NCBI GenBank assembly: GCA_008125075.1
Contig: VLTH01000003.1
Span: forward strand, 542,799-588,951
Reading direction: 5' to 3'
DNA: 46,153 nucleotides
Source: Acetivibrio alkalicellulosi
GTDB taxonomy: Bacteria; Bacillota; Clostridia; Acetivibrionales; Acetivibrionaceae
The notes under the pieces were generated by a model. That model saw nothing but the letters and a program-made list of their open reading frames with translations. It searched no databases and had not been told where the DNA came from. How positions within the stretch are numbered: the stretch's first letter is position 1; the number at the start of each line of letters is the position of its first letter. This document shows positions 8,048 to 17,401 of the stretch, piece after piece. A program made the position numbers and the translations under genes.

Positions 8048-8749
8048 TTATTCACGATAATCCTGTGCTCTAAAAAAATGTCCAGTAAAACTATTGTCTT
8101 CAAGAAGTGCAGGTATTATTGCACCGGGTATAACAGTATCAACTTCATGGTCTGCATTTGGGCCACCAAGATCAGTTTTTAACCATCCAGGATCCAACAT
8201 GTTTACTAAGACACCTGTTCCGTTTAATTCATAAGCAAATTCCTTTGTAAATTTATCAAGAGCTGCTTTTGAAATAGAATAGGGGCAAAGACTAGGCTCG
8301 TTTTCCATTCCTGTAGACAAATTTATTATTCTTCCATATCCACAGTTTTTCATATCCTTCCCAAATTCAATACATAGACGTACAGGTGAGTAAAAGTTGA
8401 TTTGCATAATTTCATCCCAATCCTCTTTGGTTATTTCCCAAACAGGTTTAAACTTAGCCATTACTGCTGCATTATTGTACAATATATCAACGTGCCCTAT
8501 TTGACTTTTTATTGTGCCAATTATTTTTTCAACATCATTGGAATTTGAGAGTTCTCCACACACTGAATATACTTTAACACCTATTTCTTTAATAAGGTCG
8601 ATAGTTTTCAAATTGTTTTCTTCTTTTCTTCCATGAACAATAATATCACAACCTTCTCTTGCAAGTGCAACCGCTGTTTTTTGTCCTATGCCTCTTGAGG
8701 AACCTGTGATTAGAGCTAATTTTCCTTGTAACTTTTTCAAAATACTCAT
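8048..8749 (-). CDS. Short-chain dehydrogenase/reductase
   Basis: The protein of about 233 residues is a classical SDR. It has the TGSSRGIG dinucleotide-binding loop (T15-G22), the structural NNAA motif, the catalytic Ser in IINLSTG, and YSISK (Tyr-x3-Lys). A basic residue in the glycine loop (R19) hints at NADP(H) preference. The substrate cannot be read from sequence. I use the ATG at 8749 (MSILKKLQGK). An in-frame ATG at 8776 would add nine residues and has no better RBS, while a TTG four codons further in would suit the AAAGGATG just upstream. It is transcribed toward the cupin gene and is probably monocistronic. Confidence 0.92.
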   Translation of the reverse strand: MSILKKLQGKLALITGSSRGIGQKTAVALAREGCDIIVHGRKEENNLKTIDLIKEIGVKVYSVCGELSNSNDVEKIIGTIKSQIGHVDILYNNAAVMAKFKPVWEITKEDWDEIMQINFYSPVRLCIEFGKDMKNCGYGRIINLSTGMENEPSLCPYSISKAALDKFTKEFAYELNGTGVLVNMLDPGWLKTDLGGPNADHEVDTVIPGAIIPALLEDNSFTGHFFRAQDYRE

Positions 8750-9008
8750 CCTTTCTATCCTAAATATAAAAAACAAGATATGTTAATTCAAATATTATAA
8801 CACAAACAGTCTTCAAAAAGGCGAAAGAAGAACCTATTTTTTAAAATTTCATATAGAGCAGAGTTTTTAGCTAAAAACTCCATAGTGAGTTAATGCAAAT
8901 ATAAAGATGACGTATATAAATAATAAAGTAATTGATTATTGTATCCTGTAAATATATAATTTTAATATAATAAAGAAGTATAAATATTTTGACGTGAGGA
9001 GGTAAACA

Positions 9009-9371
9009 ATGAGTATTCTTGGAAATATTATTTGGATGCTATTTGGAGGTATTGTTGCATGTATGCTATGGATTTTAGCAGGAGTTGCTTTGTGCATAAC
9101 AATTATAGGAATACCTTTTGGTATCCAATGTTTTAAAATAGGTGCTTTTGTATTGTGGCCATTTGGAAAAGAAATAGAACTTGGTAATTTTGGAGCAGGA
9201 GGACTGCTTTTTAATATTATTTGGTTAATATTCTTTGGATGGGAATTTGCTATAATGCACCTAATTATAGGGGGGTTGTTTTGTATAACAATTATAGGGA
9301 TACCTTTTGGAATACAACATTTTAAAATTGCCAAACTTGGTCTTATACCCTTTGGTGCTACAATTAGATAG
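9009..9371 (+). CDS. YccF-domain inner membrane protein
   Basis: The 120-residue membrane protein consists of two YccF (DUF307) repeats. Each has an NIIW start, a hydrophobic helix, and the hallmark CITIIGIPFGIQxFKI (near residues 30-47 and 94-111), followed by a WPFG or IPFG turn. The family is widespread and its function is not established. GAGGAGGT lies 8 nt before the ATG. Its stop is only 3 nt from the end of the convergent DUF454 gene. Confidence 0.93.
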   Translation: MSILGNIIWMLFGGIVACMLWILAGVALCITIIGIPFGIQCFKIGAFVLWPFGKEIELGNFGAGGLLFNIIWLIFFGWEFAIMHLIIGGLFCITIIGIPFGIQHFKIAKLGLIPFGATIR

Positions 9372-9374
9372 CTG

Positions 9375-9911
9375 TTAGGACAAATCTTCAAATTTGTCTA
9401 TTTTTTTAGCTGAAATGTTTTTATAACATAGAGTTTTTATTCTTAGTATGTGTATGGTTACGCATATTGCTATTGAAAGTAATAATATTTTACCCCATAT
9501 AAAAGGAACAAAAAATATAGATGAGTATCCTATGCTGATCCAAAGAAAAGTAATTGAGAATATTTTGATCTTTAGTGGGATGCCTTTTTTTTCTATATAA
9601 TTTTTTATATAGATTCCTAACCATTTGTTATTAATAAGACGATTGTAGAATTTGTCTGAGCTTTTCATATAACAAAAAGCAGCAAGTAATAGAAAGGGCG
9701 TTGTGGGGAGCAAAGGCAAAACAATTCCCAATACACCTAATGCTACTGAAATGCTTCCAATAAAAACAAGTAGAATTTTAATTATCTTAAACCTCTCCTT
9801 TTTATGATGATTTTTTTCTACTTTCAATTTCGGACCATCTGCGTTTGTAATTACTCCTAAATTTTTACTTAATATTTCCGTGTTTAGTCGTGCTTCTTTT
9901 AATGATATCAT
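9375..9911 (-). CDS. DUF454 (YbaN-type) membrane protein with an extra N-terminus
   Basis: The core (residues ~44-165) has the DUF454 signature LGVLGIVLPLLPTTPFLLLAAFC, then the SSDKFYNRLINNKWLG segment and two more membrane helices. Function is unknown. The family normally begins just before KIIKILLVFIG. Here about 43 extra residues come first, and the ATG at 9911 has no visible RBS. A good AAAAAGGAGAGG sits at the point where the usual start should follow, but only ATA and ATT codons come after it. Either the extension is real or the ancestral start codon was lost. Confidence 0.82.
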   Translation of the reverse strand: MISLKEARLNTEILSKNLGVITNADGPKLKVEKNHHKKERFKIIKILLVFIGSISVALGVLGIVLPLLPTTPFLLLAAFCYMKSSDKFYNRLINNKWLGIYIKNYIEKKGIPLKIKIFSITFLWISIGYSSIFFVPFIWGKILLLSIAICVTIHILRIKTLCYKNISAKKIDKFEDLS

Positions 9912-10237
9912 AACTTGGCTTAATTCAAAATAATTAAAACCATTTGTTGGTGAGCTCTTCTATAGTTTTAATCATCAGGTTGAGTAAAACTTTCCTTAGT
10001 ACCTATATGCAAAAAAATTCTATGTTGGTTATTAGATCTATACTATGATACTAAAGTCCTAATAAAAATAGGAATGATTTTATCCATTGGTCTGGTTGAC
10101 ATAAATCTTCATTATTGTTAACATATTATTAAGATAATTTTTTACCGGTAAATAATAAACTTCATACAGAATAATTCAATTCTTTGTAATGGTTTTGTTT
10201 CATGTCAAAAAAATAATATATTTAAGGAGCTATTTCT
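9912..10237. promoter_or_regulatory. Chitinase upstream region with extended -10 promoter
   Basis: TTGACA (10096-10101), a 17-nt spacer and TAACAT (10119-10124) with TG one base before it form a good sigma-A promoter. It leaves a leader of about 105 nt before the chitinase start. No riboswitch or gene is recognised in the rest of this gap. Confidence 0.65.
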
Positions 10238-11965
10238 ATGATGACTGGTTTTTTATTTAATAAGAGACTATTTAAGGTGGTAATTTCTTTTATCATGATT
10301 TTCAGTATTTTATGGAGTTTTAATGTTGTGAAAGGTAGAGCGAATGTAGATAGAAATCCTCCAACGGCACCAGGAAATTTAAGGGCTGTATCTATTGATG
10401 CTACATCTGTTTCACTTGAGTGGAGACGCTCTAATGACAATGTTGGTGTAACTGAGTACTATATTTATAGAGATAATGCTTATGATGGATATTCTTTAAA
10501 TACTACATATACTTCGATGAATTTAACTCCTGAAACAACATATAGATTTCATGTTGTAGCAACTGATGCAGCTGGGAATATTTCTAGGTCAAGTAATATT
10601 TTAACGGTTAAGACATCTCAAGCTGCACCAACACCAACACCAACACCGACACCAACACCGACACCAACACCGACACCAACACCAACACCAACACCAACAC
10701 CGACACCGACACCGACACCAACACCGACACCAGCACCAACACCAACACCAACACCAACACCAACACCGACACCAACACCGACACCAACACCGACACCGAC
10801 ACCAACACCAACACCAACACCAACACCAACACCAACACCAACACCGACACCAACACCAACGCAAACACCAACACCAACACCAGAACCAACACCACCAGTT
10901 CAAAGCGAAACAAACAGAGTTGTAGGATATTATGCATCATGGTCTGCATATTCAGGTTTTACACCTGACAGAATTGATGCAAGTAAGTTGACACATGTGA
11001 ATTATGCTTTTGCAAACATAGGAAATGACTTAAAAATTACATTGGGAGACCCACATATAGATCTATCTAATTTCAATAGACTAAATGAATTAAAGAAAAA
11101 TAACCCTCACCTTAAAACACTAATATCTGTTGGAGGATGGTCATGGTCAGGGAAGTTTTCAGATGTAGCTCTTACAGATTCATCAAGGTCGACCTTTGCT
11201 GATAGTTGTGTAGATTTTATGCTCAAGTATGGATTTGATGGCATTGACATAGATTGGGAATATCCAGTGGGCGGTGGAATGGCCTCAAATGTCACAAGAC
11301 CTGAAGATAAACAAAACTTTACACTTTTGTTGAAAACACTTCGTGAAAAGCTCGATGAACAGAGCTTGCGTGATGGTAAAACTTATCTTCTAACTATTGC
11401 AGGTGGAGCTGGAACCTGGTATGTGAGAAATACTGAGCTTGGAATACTTCATCAATACTTGGATTTTGCAAATATTATGACATATGATATACATGGGATG
11501 TGGGACAAATATACAGATTTTAATGCACCTTTATATAATAACAATGACCCATCTCCTCAATACAAGTGGAGTGTAGATTCAGGTATTAGAGCCTGGTTGA
11601 ATGCAGGTTTTCCAGCTGAAAAGTTAGTTATGGGAGTACCTTTTTATGGGTATAGGTATAATTCTGTTACAAATAATAATAATGGATTGTATCAGACTTT
11701 TGGACAAGCTTCATCTATAACTTATGCTAATATTGCTGCAAATTTCTTGAATGCGCCAGGATATGTTCGTTATTTCCATTCTGAGTCAATGGTGCCTTGG
11801 TTGTTTAATGGATCTACTTTTATAAGTTATGAGGATGAGGAATCGATGGCTTTAAAAGCAGATTATATTAAGTCGATGAATTTAGGCGGTGCAATGATTT
11901 GGGAATTAAGCCACGATCCAAATAGAATTTTACTTAATGCACTATATAACGGATTACAAAACTAA
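10238..11965 (+). CDS. Secreted GH18 chitinase with FnIII domain and Pro-Thr linker
   Basis: The 575-residue extracellular enzyme has a signal peptide (~1-35), one fibronectin type III domain (~42-128, starting [20 protein letters not shown]), an extreme Thr-Pro linker (~130-222), and a family 18 glycoside hydrolase domain (~228-575). The catalytic DxxDxDxE is D334-G-I-D337-I-D339-W-E341, with E341 as proton donor. SVGGWSW and the late MIWELSHD are further GH18 signatures. It cleaves chitin beta-1,4 bonds with retention. No dockerin or S-layer domain is present, so it is likely free. AAGGAG is 8 nt upstream of the ATG at 10238. A terminator follows at 12179. Confidence 0.96.
   Translation: MMTGFLFNKRLFKVVISFIMIFSILWSFNVVKGRANVDRNPPTAPGNLRAVSIDATSVSLEWRRSNDNVGVTEYYIYRDNAYDGYSLNTTYTSMNLTPETTYRFHVVATDAAGNISRSSNILTVKTSQAAPTPTPTPTPTPTPTPTPTPTPTPTPTPTPTPTPTPAPTPTPTPTPTPTPTPTPTPTPTPTPTPTPTPTPTPTPTPTPTQTPTPTPEPTPPVQSETNRVVGYYASWSAYSGFTPDRIDASKLTHVNYAFANIGNDLKITLGDPHIDLSNFNRLNELKKNNPHLKTLISVGGWSWSGKFSDVALTDSSRSTFADSCVDFMLKYGFDGIDIDWEYPVGGGMASNVTRPEDKQNFTLLLKTLREKLDEQSLRDGKTYLLTIAGGAGTWYVRNTELGILHQYLDFANIMTYDIHGMWDKYTDFNAPLYNNNDPSPQYKWSVDSGIRAWLNAGFPAEKLVMGVPFYGYRYNSVTNNNNGLYQTFGQASSITYANIAANFLNAPGYVRYFHSESMVPWLFNGSTFISYEDEESMALKADYIKSMNLGGAMIWELSHDPNRILLNALYNGLQN
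10625..10900 (+). repeat. Thr-Pro-coding hexanucleotide repeat array
   Basis: About 275 bp of uninterrupted ACACCN-type units (mostly ACACCA and ACACCG) encode roughly 45 Thr-Pro pairs with rare Ala, Gln and Glu. It is a candidate slippage site that would vary linker length by multiples of two residues without a frameshift. Confidence 0.95.
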
Positions 11966-12362
11966 TACATAGTGCTGTAGAAGTTGCAATCAAATTAGTA
12001 AATTTGGTGGACATAAAAAGAGAAAATATATATCCTTAAAAGATTTCTAAAAGGCAATCTTTTGGATAAGTGGAGTAAGCCCCAAGAATTTAGAATAAAG
12101 TATTAAGAATTTTATGTGCATCAAAGTTAGATATACTTTAGCTTATAACAAAAAAAAGTTTGTTTTGCAGATAGTTAGAAAGTTCAGGTGGACTCTTCTC
12201 CACCTGAACTTTTTAAAGGAAAACTAATTAAAAGGTCTGTTTTTTTATGTAAGTATAAATTTACTTTAATTATTAAACTACAAAAGAGCTCCTGCCTAAA
12301 GTCTTGATCTTTCCATTTAGTTTCAGTGGGTTTGTGGAGTACTGTATTTTATGACAAAGTCA
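11966..12362. other. Intergenic region between chitinase and SOD
   Basis: There is no intact gene. 11972-12035 reads as a short relic (AVEVAIKLVNLVDIKREN-like) related to 3750-3818. The rest holds the terminator at 12179-12214 and AT-rich sequence. Confidence 0.4.
12179..12214. terminator. Intrinsic terminator after chitinase
   Basis: Perfect 14-bp arms (AAAGTTCAGGTGGA and its complement) with a 6-nt loop, followed by TTTTT. Confidence 0.85.
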
Positions 12363-13007
12363 TTATACTAGTGGCAATTGACCTTTTGCAGCAAAAAGCA
12401 AACGTCTTTCAACATCATACCAATTTACAATCCTCCACCAGGAATTTACATACTCGTTTCTTCTGTTCTGATAGTCAACATAATATGCATGCTCCCATGA
12501 ATCCAGAACAAGTATGGGGATACTACCCCACTGGGTAAGGTTTTGGTGCTTTTCTACAGCCAGAATTTCTAAGCGTTGCCAAGCTGGATTCCATACCAAC
12601 GCTGCCCAGCCAGAAGCTTCTACATCAATTGCAGTCTGAGAAAATTGTTTTTGAAAAGATGAAAAGCTTCCAAAACTATTATTTATTTGGTTTAAAGTAT
12701 GTAAACCTGGATTTCCGCCTCTTCCGGCAGGTGCCATTATTGTCCAGTAAATACTGTGTAAAATATGACCTGAGCCATTAAAAGCTAGTTCACGCGTCCA
12801 GTGCTTTATTAGTGAAAAATCATTTGTTTTTCGTGCTTCTACAAGTTCAATTTCTGCTTTGTTTAGCCCGTCAACATAAGATTTGTGATGTTTAAGGTGA
12901 TGGATTTGTAGTGCAAATGAACTTATAATAGGTTCTAGAGCATTATATGAGTAAGGTAAGTTGGGCAATTTATGTTGCCCGATTGGTATTGTTAAATTTT
13001 GTTTCAT
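12363..13007 (-). CDS. sodA: Fe/Mn superoxide dismutase
   Basis: The protein of about 214 residues has the iron/manganese SOD fold and four metal ligands by alignment: H36 in IHHLKHHKSYV, H84 in HILHSIYW, and D169 and H173 in DSWEHAYYVDY. The enzyme turns superoxide into peroxide and oxygen and would help an anaerobe survive air. The loop carrying the metal-selective Gln is atypical, so Fe versus Mn cannot be called. The ATG at 13007 follows TGGGGG by 6-7 nt; the longer reading from 13025 has no RBS. It is transcribed alone, convergent with the chitinase. Confidence 0.92.
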   Translation of the reverse strand: MKQNLTIPIGQHKLPNLPYSYNALEPIISSFALQIHHLKHHKSYVDGLNKAEIELVEARKTNDFSLIKHWTRELAFNGSGHILHSIYWTIMAPAGRGGNPGLHTLNQINNSFGSFSSFQKQFSQTAIDVEASGWAALVWNPAWQRLEILAVEKHQNLTQWGSIPILVLDSWEHAYYVDYQNRRNEYVNSWWRIVNWYDVERRLLFAAKGQLPLV

Positions 13008-13221
13008 TAAAAAACCCCCATACAAAAATTTTAATATATTCTACTCAACAAATTTATGAAGTGTGACGATGCAAAAGATGTATGGTCAGTATTTATATTA
13101 ACTGCATAGGATATGTAATAAAGAATAATTGGGAATGCTGAAAATATAACTACTATGAAACTTAAGTTTCCGAAATATTTTTTTTCACTTGTGTTACAAA
13201 CACCCGTAATAATTTAATACT

Positions 13222-13250
13222 TTGAATATAGCTAAAAGCTATGATATTAT
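13222..13250 (+). promoter_or_regulatory. Sigma-A promoter of the CPBP protease gene
   Basis: TTGAAT (13222-13227), 17-nt spacer, TATTAT (13245-13250), about 46 nt before the start codon. Confidence 0.6.
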
Positions 13251-13296
13251 AGTATAAGTAACTATATAACTTATGTGGTTCACATAGGAGGTAAAA

Positions 13297-14568
13297 ATGG
13301 AACAAACAAAACAACTAAAATCATATCATGGTATATTAGTTTTTATTGTTACAATGCTTTTGATAATACCTATAGCAACCTATACCCAGAGAAACTGGGG
13401 GATGTATGGATTGGCAATTACTCAATTTGCACTTCTTTTACTTGGGGTATTACCTGCAGTTATGTTTAAAGTTAAATTAAGAGAGGTATTTCCTATAAAA
13501 AAACCTTTGTTTCGTCAGGTAATAGGAACTTTGCTTATATGGCTAGGTAGTTATTTGGTTGTAGCAATAGTAGCAAATGTTTTGATGTATTTTTTTCCTG
13601 AAGGGTTTAGAGAAGTAAGTAATGCCCTGCAAGATGCTTTTACAAGTATTCCAATGGCAGTTTCTTTTTTAATTGTAGCTGTTATGCCTGCGATTTGTGA
13701 GGAAGCATTGCATAGAGGATTTATACTTTATTCATTGGATTTTAAAAGTAAATGGACAAAAATTATAACAATGGGTGTAATTTTTGGGTTGTTTCATTTG
13801 GATGTATACCGTTTCCTTCCAACGGCAATATTAGGACTTTCATTAACATATATTATGATAGAGACTAAAAATATACTATTACCAGCTATTTTTCATTTTA
13901 TAAACAATGCAGTAAGTCTACTAGCAACCTTTGCAAGCCAATCTCACAATAATGTGGATACTCAGGCTATTGAAATGTCCCAAGAGATTTTATCATCAAC
14001 AAATATAATAGGTGTTTTACTGATTTTTATTGGTCCTATAATTCCTTTTATGTTATTAGGGGGAGTAACATTACTGAAAGATAGACAGCATCCAATTAAT
14101 AGAGATTCATTGATAGTAAAAAAGAGAATTAAACCTATATGGATAGCTTTAATTACTTCACTTATTATAATTGTTTCAGGTGTTATTATCTTTGACTTTA
14201 GTGTGTTTAAAATGGAAGAGGTTTTTAATATAAATATAACAATGGATATCAATATTGAATCTGATGGCGTCAATATGCCATTTAATATTGAAGAGTCAGG
14301 CAATTATTATATGGATTTAAAGCTTAATTCACAAAGAGGTTTAATAGATTATAAAATAATAAATGAAAATGATGAAGAAGTTTTTCAGACTTCTGCACAA
14401 AAACTTACGTACAGTAGTTTTTTGCAGCTTGAAGAAGGAGAATATCACGTTGTTGTTGATTTTCAATTAGATAAAAAGATAGTAGAAGATTTAAATTTGA
14501 CAGGAGATTTATATGAATATTCACAAGTGATAATTAAGAATTCCATTAGGAAATGGAAACTGTGGTAG
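13297..14568 (+). CDS. CPBP-family intramembrane metalloprotease
   Basis: The 423-residue membrane protein has the CAAX-protease/bacteriocin-processing (CPBP, Rce1-like) motifs: EExxxR at E135-E136-R140, FxxxH at F163-H167 and HxxxN at H200-N204. These make up the intramembrane glutamate/zinc active site. After the last helix (~285-305) there is a soluble tail of about 120 residues of beta-rich sequence, not usual for the minimal family. Members process prenylated or leader-bearing peptides or give bacteriocin self-immunity; the substrate here is unknown. AGGAGGT is 7 nt before the ATG at 13297, behind the promoter at 13222. Confidence 0.9.
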   Translation: MEQTKQLKSYHGILVFIVTMLLIIPIATYTQRNWGMYGLAITQFALLLLGVLPAVMFKVKLREVFPIKKPLFRQVIGTLLIWLGSYLVVAIVANVLMYFFPEGFREVSNALQDAFTSIPMAVSFLIVAVMPAICEEALHRGFILYSLDFKSKWTKIITMGVIFGLFHLDVYRFLPTAILGLSLTYIMIETKNILLPAIFHFINNAVSLLATFASQSHNNVDTQAIEMSQEILSSTNIIGVLLIFIGPIIPFMLLGGVTLLKDRQHPINRDSLIVKKRIKPIWIALITSLIIIVSGVIIFDFSVFKMEEVFNINITMDINIESDGVNMPFNIEESGNYYMDLKLNSQRGLIDYKIINENDEEVFQTSAQKLTYSSFLQLEEGEYHVVVDFQLDKKIVEDLNLTGDLYEYSQVIIKNSIRKWKLW

Positions 14569-14671
14569 AATGAAATAACTGATTTGAAATACAAAATTTA
14601 ACACGGCACTAACTGAAATTATTTTATAAAATGGGTCAATTGGGGTTATTTTCTACGAGGAGTGATTTAAA

Positions 14672-15505
14672 TTGATTAACGAAAGCTACGCAAATATGGA
14701 AGAAAAATGGGATACACTAAAGAAAAGAATCACAGTTTTGGAAATGGCCAATGAAAAAAATGAAATTGAAAATGTTGAAAAAAATAAGTGGAAAAGCCTA
14801 ATGCATGCTATATCAATAAAAGATAGCGTTATCTTACACATAATTGATAGTAATTGGCAAAGGGCTAGAGATCTAGTTGCTTTAGGTGAAAAATATACTA
14901 AAATAGCTTTAGAAAAGAGACAAATTGAAGTTTTACCAGGGGTAAGAGTTTGTCAGATTCATGCAAAAAATATTCAATATGAATTGCTTTATTTTTTTGG
15001 ATGGTTAGGTTCGGGAACTGAAGATACAAAACTATTAGGAAAAGCACTTGATTATATTAAGAAGTTTGCAGATGAATTATTAGAAAAAAAGTCTCCAAAA
15101 AGTAAAAATGCATGTATGGAGGTTGTTGCTACTGCAACTAAAGCAGGCCAGTTTTTACTTGCAATGGAGTATTTAGATAAAGTATTTAAAAGAAAGAAAG
15201 ATATAAAGATTGATAAAGATATTGTGTTTAATAAACATGAGTTTTACAGATATATTCTTGAATGCTTAATAATGCATGAAGAATTGGAATTAAAAGATTT
15301 AATAAAGAAAGAGTTTATTTTCTTTTTTGACCAGTTGATAAAAGGAAATGAAAGACTTTTAACAGAGTACAGGTTAATTAACGATCAAATTGAAATGTCA
15401 TATATATGGTTTAAGTATTTTAGTAATTTCAATTGGAACAATGTATCTCCATATAATGTAATCCAGAGCATACGTTATGGCACTAATGTAGGGATGTTTG
15501 ATTAA
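14672..15505 (+). CDS. Conserved-looking alpha-helical protein of unknown function
   Basis: I do not recognise this 277-residue soluble protein. It is nearly all helical with a charged N-terminus (MEEKWDTLKKRITVLEMANEKNEIENVEKN-like heptads, possible coiled coil at ~8-50). Paired helices in the middle (YIKKFADELLEKK, ACMEVVATATKAGQFLLAMEYLDKVFKRKK) look like TPR-type repeats. No signal peptide or membrane helix is seen. The TTG at 14672 is supported by GAGGAGTG about 9 nt upstream. Codon use matches the neighbours. It follows the CPBP gene by 103 nt and may or may not be co-transcribed with it. Confidence 0.75.
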   Translation: MINESYANMEEKWDTLKKRITVLEMANEKNEIENVEKNKWKSLMHAISIKDSVILHIIDSNWQRARDLVALGEKYTKIALEKRQIEVLPGVRVCQIHAKNIQYELLYFFGWLGSGTEDTKLLGKALDYIKKFADELLEKKSPKSKNACMEVVATATKAGQFLLAMEYLDKVFKRKKDIKIDKDIVFNKHEFYRYILECLIMHEELELKDLIKKEFIFFFDQLIKGNERLLTEYRLINDQIEMSYIWFKYFSNFNWNNVSPYNVIQSIRYGTNVGMFD

Positions 15506-15570
15506 TGGAAATATGAAGATGAACGTTCACTTAAGTTAAGAAAAGACCTTTTTTATTATCAAGGTTATAG

Positions 15571-15777
15571 AGTAAAAAATACTATCACATAAGATCTCAA
15601 TATGCATATTTTATAGTAGACTTAATATTTTTATGGAGGGATTAACATGTCAAAGGCTAAAGTTAGGCACATGTTTCCAGGTGGCAATACTTCTCAAGGG
15701 TTTTTCAGCTATTATGATTACATATTATCTCAGGAGGAAGCAAATAGAATAATTTGTATTAAAGGAGGCCCCGGCGT
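15571..15777. repeat. Direct repeat A: 207-bp 5' end of the P-loop ATPase gene
   Basis: These bases match 17402-17608 with only two substitutions that I can find (near 15662 and 15695). The unit holds the upstream region, RBS, ATG and 43 codons and stops inside the Walker A motif. Confidence 0.95.
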
Positions 15778-15799
15778 ACCGAATACCCTCTATCTATGA
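15647..15799 (+). pseudogene. Truncated P-loop ATPase, copy A
   Basis: The reading frame starts MSKAKVRHMFPGGNTSQG and follows the same protein as copy B at 17478. It breaks in the Walker A loop after GGPGV, where the expected GKST is replaced by PNTLYL and a stop. RBS GGAGGG is kept, so a 50-residue peptide could still be made. It is a duplicated, non-functional 5' fragment upstream of the DUF1016 gene. Confidence 0.9.
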
Positions 15800-16120
15800 G
15801 AAATTATACAACCACCTTTCTTACAGGGAAGTGGAATTCAATGATTTTAATTCCTATACAGTTTGTTAGGTCTATTTATTAAAAGTGAAGGAATCAATTT
15901 TGTTTTTATTTCTATTTGTAACATATCATTTTTTCATTTCTTCCATCAATGCAGGTCAGTCGTTTGGTTTAATGAGTAAAATATATTATTACGAAATCTC
16001 TTTTTCAAGAGGTAATAGCAAAGAAAAGTTTAGTATTTATTATATAATTCAAATTTTACAACATATTTCGGCAATATTTTTTATAGAAATTATAAGTTAG
16101 TTTAAGTTGATAATACTTAT
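15800..16120. other. Gap between ATPase fragment A and the DUF1016 promoter
   Basis: I see no gene that I can support. A 71-codon ORF at 15885-16100 is hydrophobic, has no RBS and is probably chance. No terminator is evident. Confidence 0.4.
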
Positions 16121-16150
16121 TTACAATACTTCTACCACATGTGTTATAAT
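16121..16150 (+). promoter_or_regulatory. Promoter of the DUF1016 nuclease gene
   Basis: TTACAA (16121-16126), 18-nt spacer, TATAAT (16145-16150), 41 nt before the ATG. Confidence 0.6.
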
Positions 16151-16190
16151 GGTATAAACTTTTATAATTTCTTTTTGGAGGTATTGAAAG

Positions 16191-17246
16191 ATGTCTGATA
16201 TCGTCAATAATAGTGACGAAGTTAATTTGTTTAGACAGATAAAAGAAAAAATAAATGCTTCAAGAAAAAACTTGGTATCTGTTGTTAATGTTGAAATGGT
16301 AAGTTTATACTGGAATATTGGTAAAAGTATAAAGTCACAAATATTAAAAAATAGCAAGGCAGAATATGGGAAGTCGATAATAAGTGAGTTAAGCATAGAA
16401 TTAACAAAAGAATATGGAAGAGGCTACAGCCAGGCAAATCTTTTTAATATGGTAAGATTATTTGATGCCGTTGAAGACTATGGAATTTTACAGACACTGT
16501 CTGTAAAATTGTCCTGGTCACATTTATTAAAATTGATAACAATAGAAGATATAATAAAAAGAGAATTTTATATGACGATGTGTATAAATGAACGATGGAG
16601 CGTCAGAACATTAAATGAAAGAATAAATTCAATGCTTTATGAAAGAACTGCAATTTCTAGAAAGCCAGAAGAAACGATAATAGAGGATTTGAAATTGCTA
16701 AAAGAAAACAATAAGATGACAACAGACTTATTTTTTAGAGATCCTTATGTATTAGATTTTTTAGGTTTGCAGGATAAATACTCAGAAAAAGACATCGAAA
16801 ATACAATACTTGTTGAACTTGAGAAATTTATCCTTGAGATGGGAAGAGATTTTGCCTTTTTAGGTAGGCAGGTAAGAATAACCATTGGTAACAAAGATTA
16901 TTACATAGATTTACTGTTCTACCATAGGAAATTACGTAGACTTGTGCTAATAGAATTAAAACTAGGTGAATTTTTGCCTGAACATAAAGGTCAGGTAGAG
17001 TTATATTTGAGGTGGCTTCATAAAAACGAAATGAATGAAGGAGAGGAGCCACCTATTGCAGTAATATTATGTGCAACTAAGAGTGATGAAGAAGTAGAAC
17101 TACTAGAACTGGATAAAAGTGGAATTCATGTTGCGCAGTATTTAACACAGTTACCCCCAAAGGAATTATTTCAGGAAAAATTACACAAGGCTATCGCAAT
17201 TGCTAAGGAAAAGTTTGAACTAAATGATCGAAGTAAGAGTAAATAG
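16191..17246 (+). CDS. DUF1016/YhcG-family PD-(D/E)xK nuclease
   Basis: The 351-residue protein has the two-part DUF1016 layout. The N-terminal helical domain (~10-180) holds VSLYWNIGKSI, YGKSIISELS, GYSQANLFNMVRLF and LSWSHLLKL. The C-terminal nuclease domain (~185-340) has D240 (YYIDLLFYH), E255-x-K257 (VLIELKLGEF) and Q268-x3-Y272. These proteins are common in genomic islands and beside restriction-modification genes, and a defence or DNA-processing role is suspected. Here it stands alone with its own promoter and RBS (GGAGG) and a terminator at 17351. It lies between two copies of the ATPase 5' end, which marks it as acquired cargo. Confidence 0.92.
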   Translation: MSDIVNNSDEVNLFRQIKEKINASRKNLVSVVNVEMVSLYWNIGKSIKSQILKNSKAEYGKSIISELSIELTKEYGRGYSQANLFNMVRLFDAVEDYGILQTLSVKLSWSHLLKLITIEDIIKREFYMTMCINERWSVRTLNERINSMLYERTAISRKPEETIIEDLKLLKENNKMTTDLFFRDPYVLDFLGLQDKYSEKDIENTILVELEKFILEMGRDFAFLGRQVRITIGNKDYYIDLLFYHRKLRRLVLIELKLGEFLPEHKGQVELYLRWLHKNEMNEGEEPPIAVILCATKSDEEVELLELDKSGIHVAQYLTQLPPKELFQEKLHKAIAIAKEKFELNDRSKSK

Positions 17247-17350
17247 ATAAATATTTCAGTTAATACAATTGGAAAAATATATCTCTGTGTACTGTAATTC
17301 AAAGTATCAGTTAAGGGCAAGTATATGAAAAATGATTTAGGATAGTATAA

Positions 17351-17392
17351 AGAAGCACTTACTCCAAAGTGGGGTGAGTGCTTTCTTGTTTT
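17351..17392 (+). terminator. Intrinsic terminator after the DUF1016 gene
   Basis: AGAAGCACTTACTCC pairs with GGGGTGAGTGCTTTCT (few mismatches), 5-nt loop, followed by TTGTTTT. Confidence 0.7.
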
Positions 17393-17401
17393 AAAGCCTA
17401 T

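Noticed and set aside
10625-10900. CRISPR-like tandem repeats
   Set aside because: The units are six bases without spacers and code for a Thr-Pro linker.
10601-10949. Long minus-strand ORFs rich in Trp/Cys or Val/Leu
   Set aside because: They are antisense readings of the Thr-Pro repeat of the chitinase; they have no RBS and low complexity.
15885-16100. 71-codon hydrophobic ORF
   Set aside because: No RBS or recognisable pattern; probably chance in AT-rich DNA.
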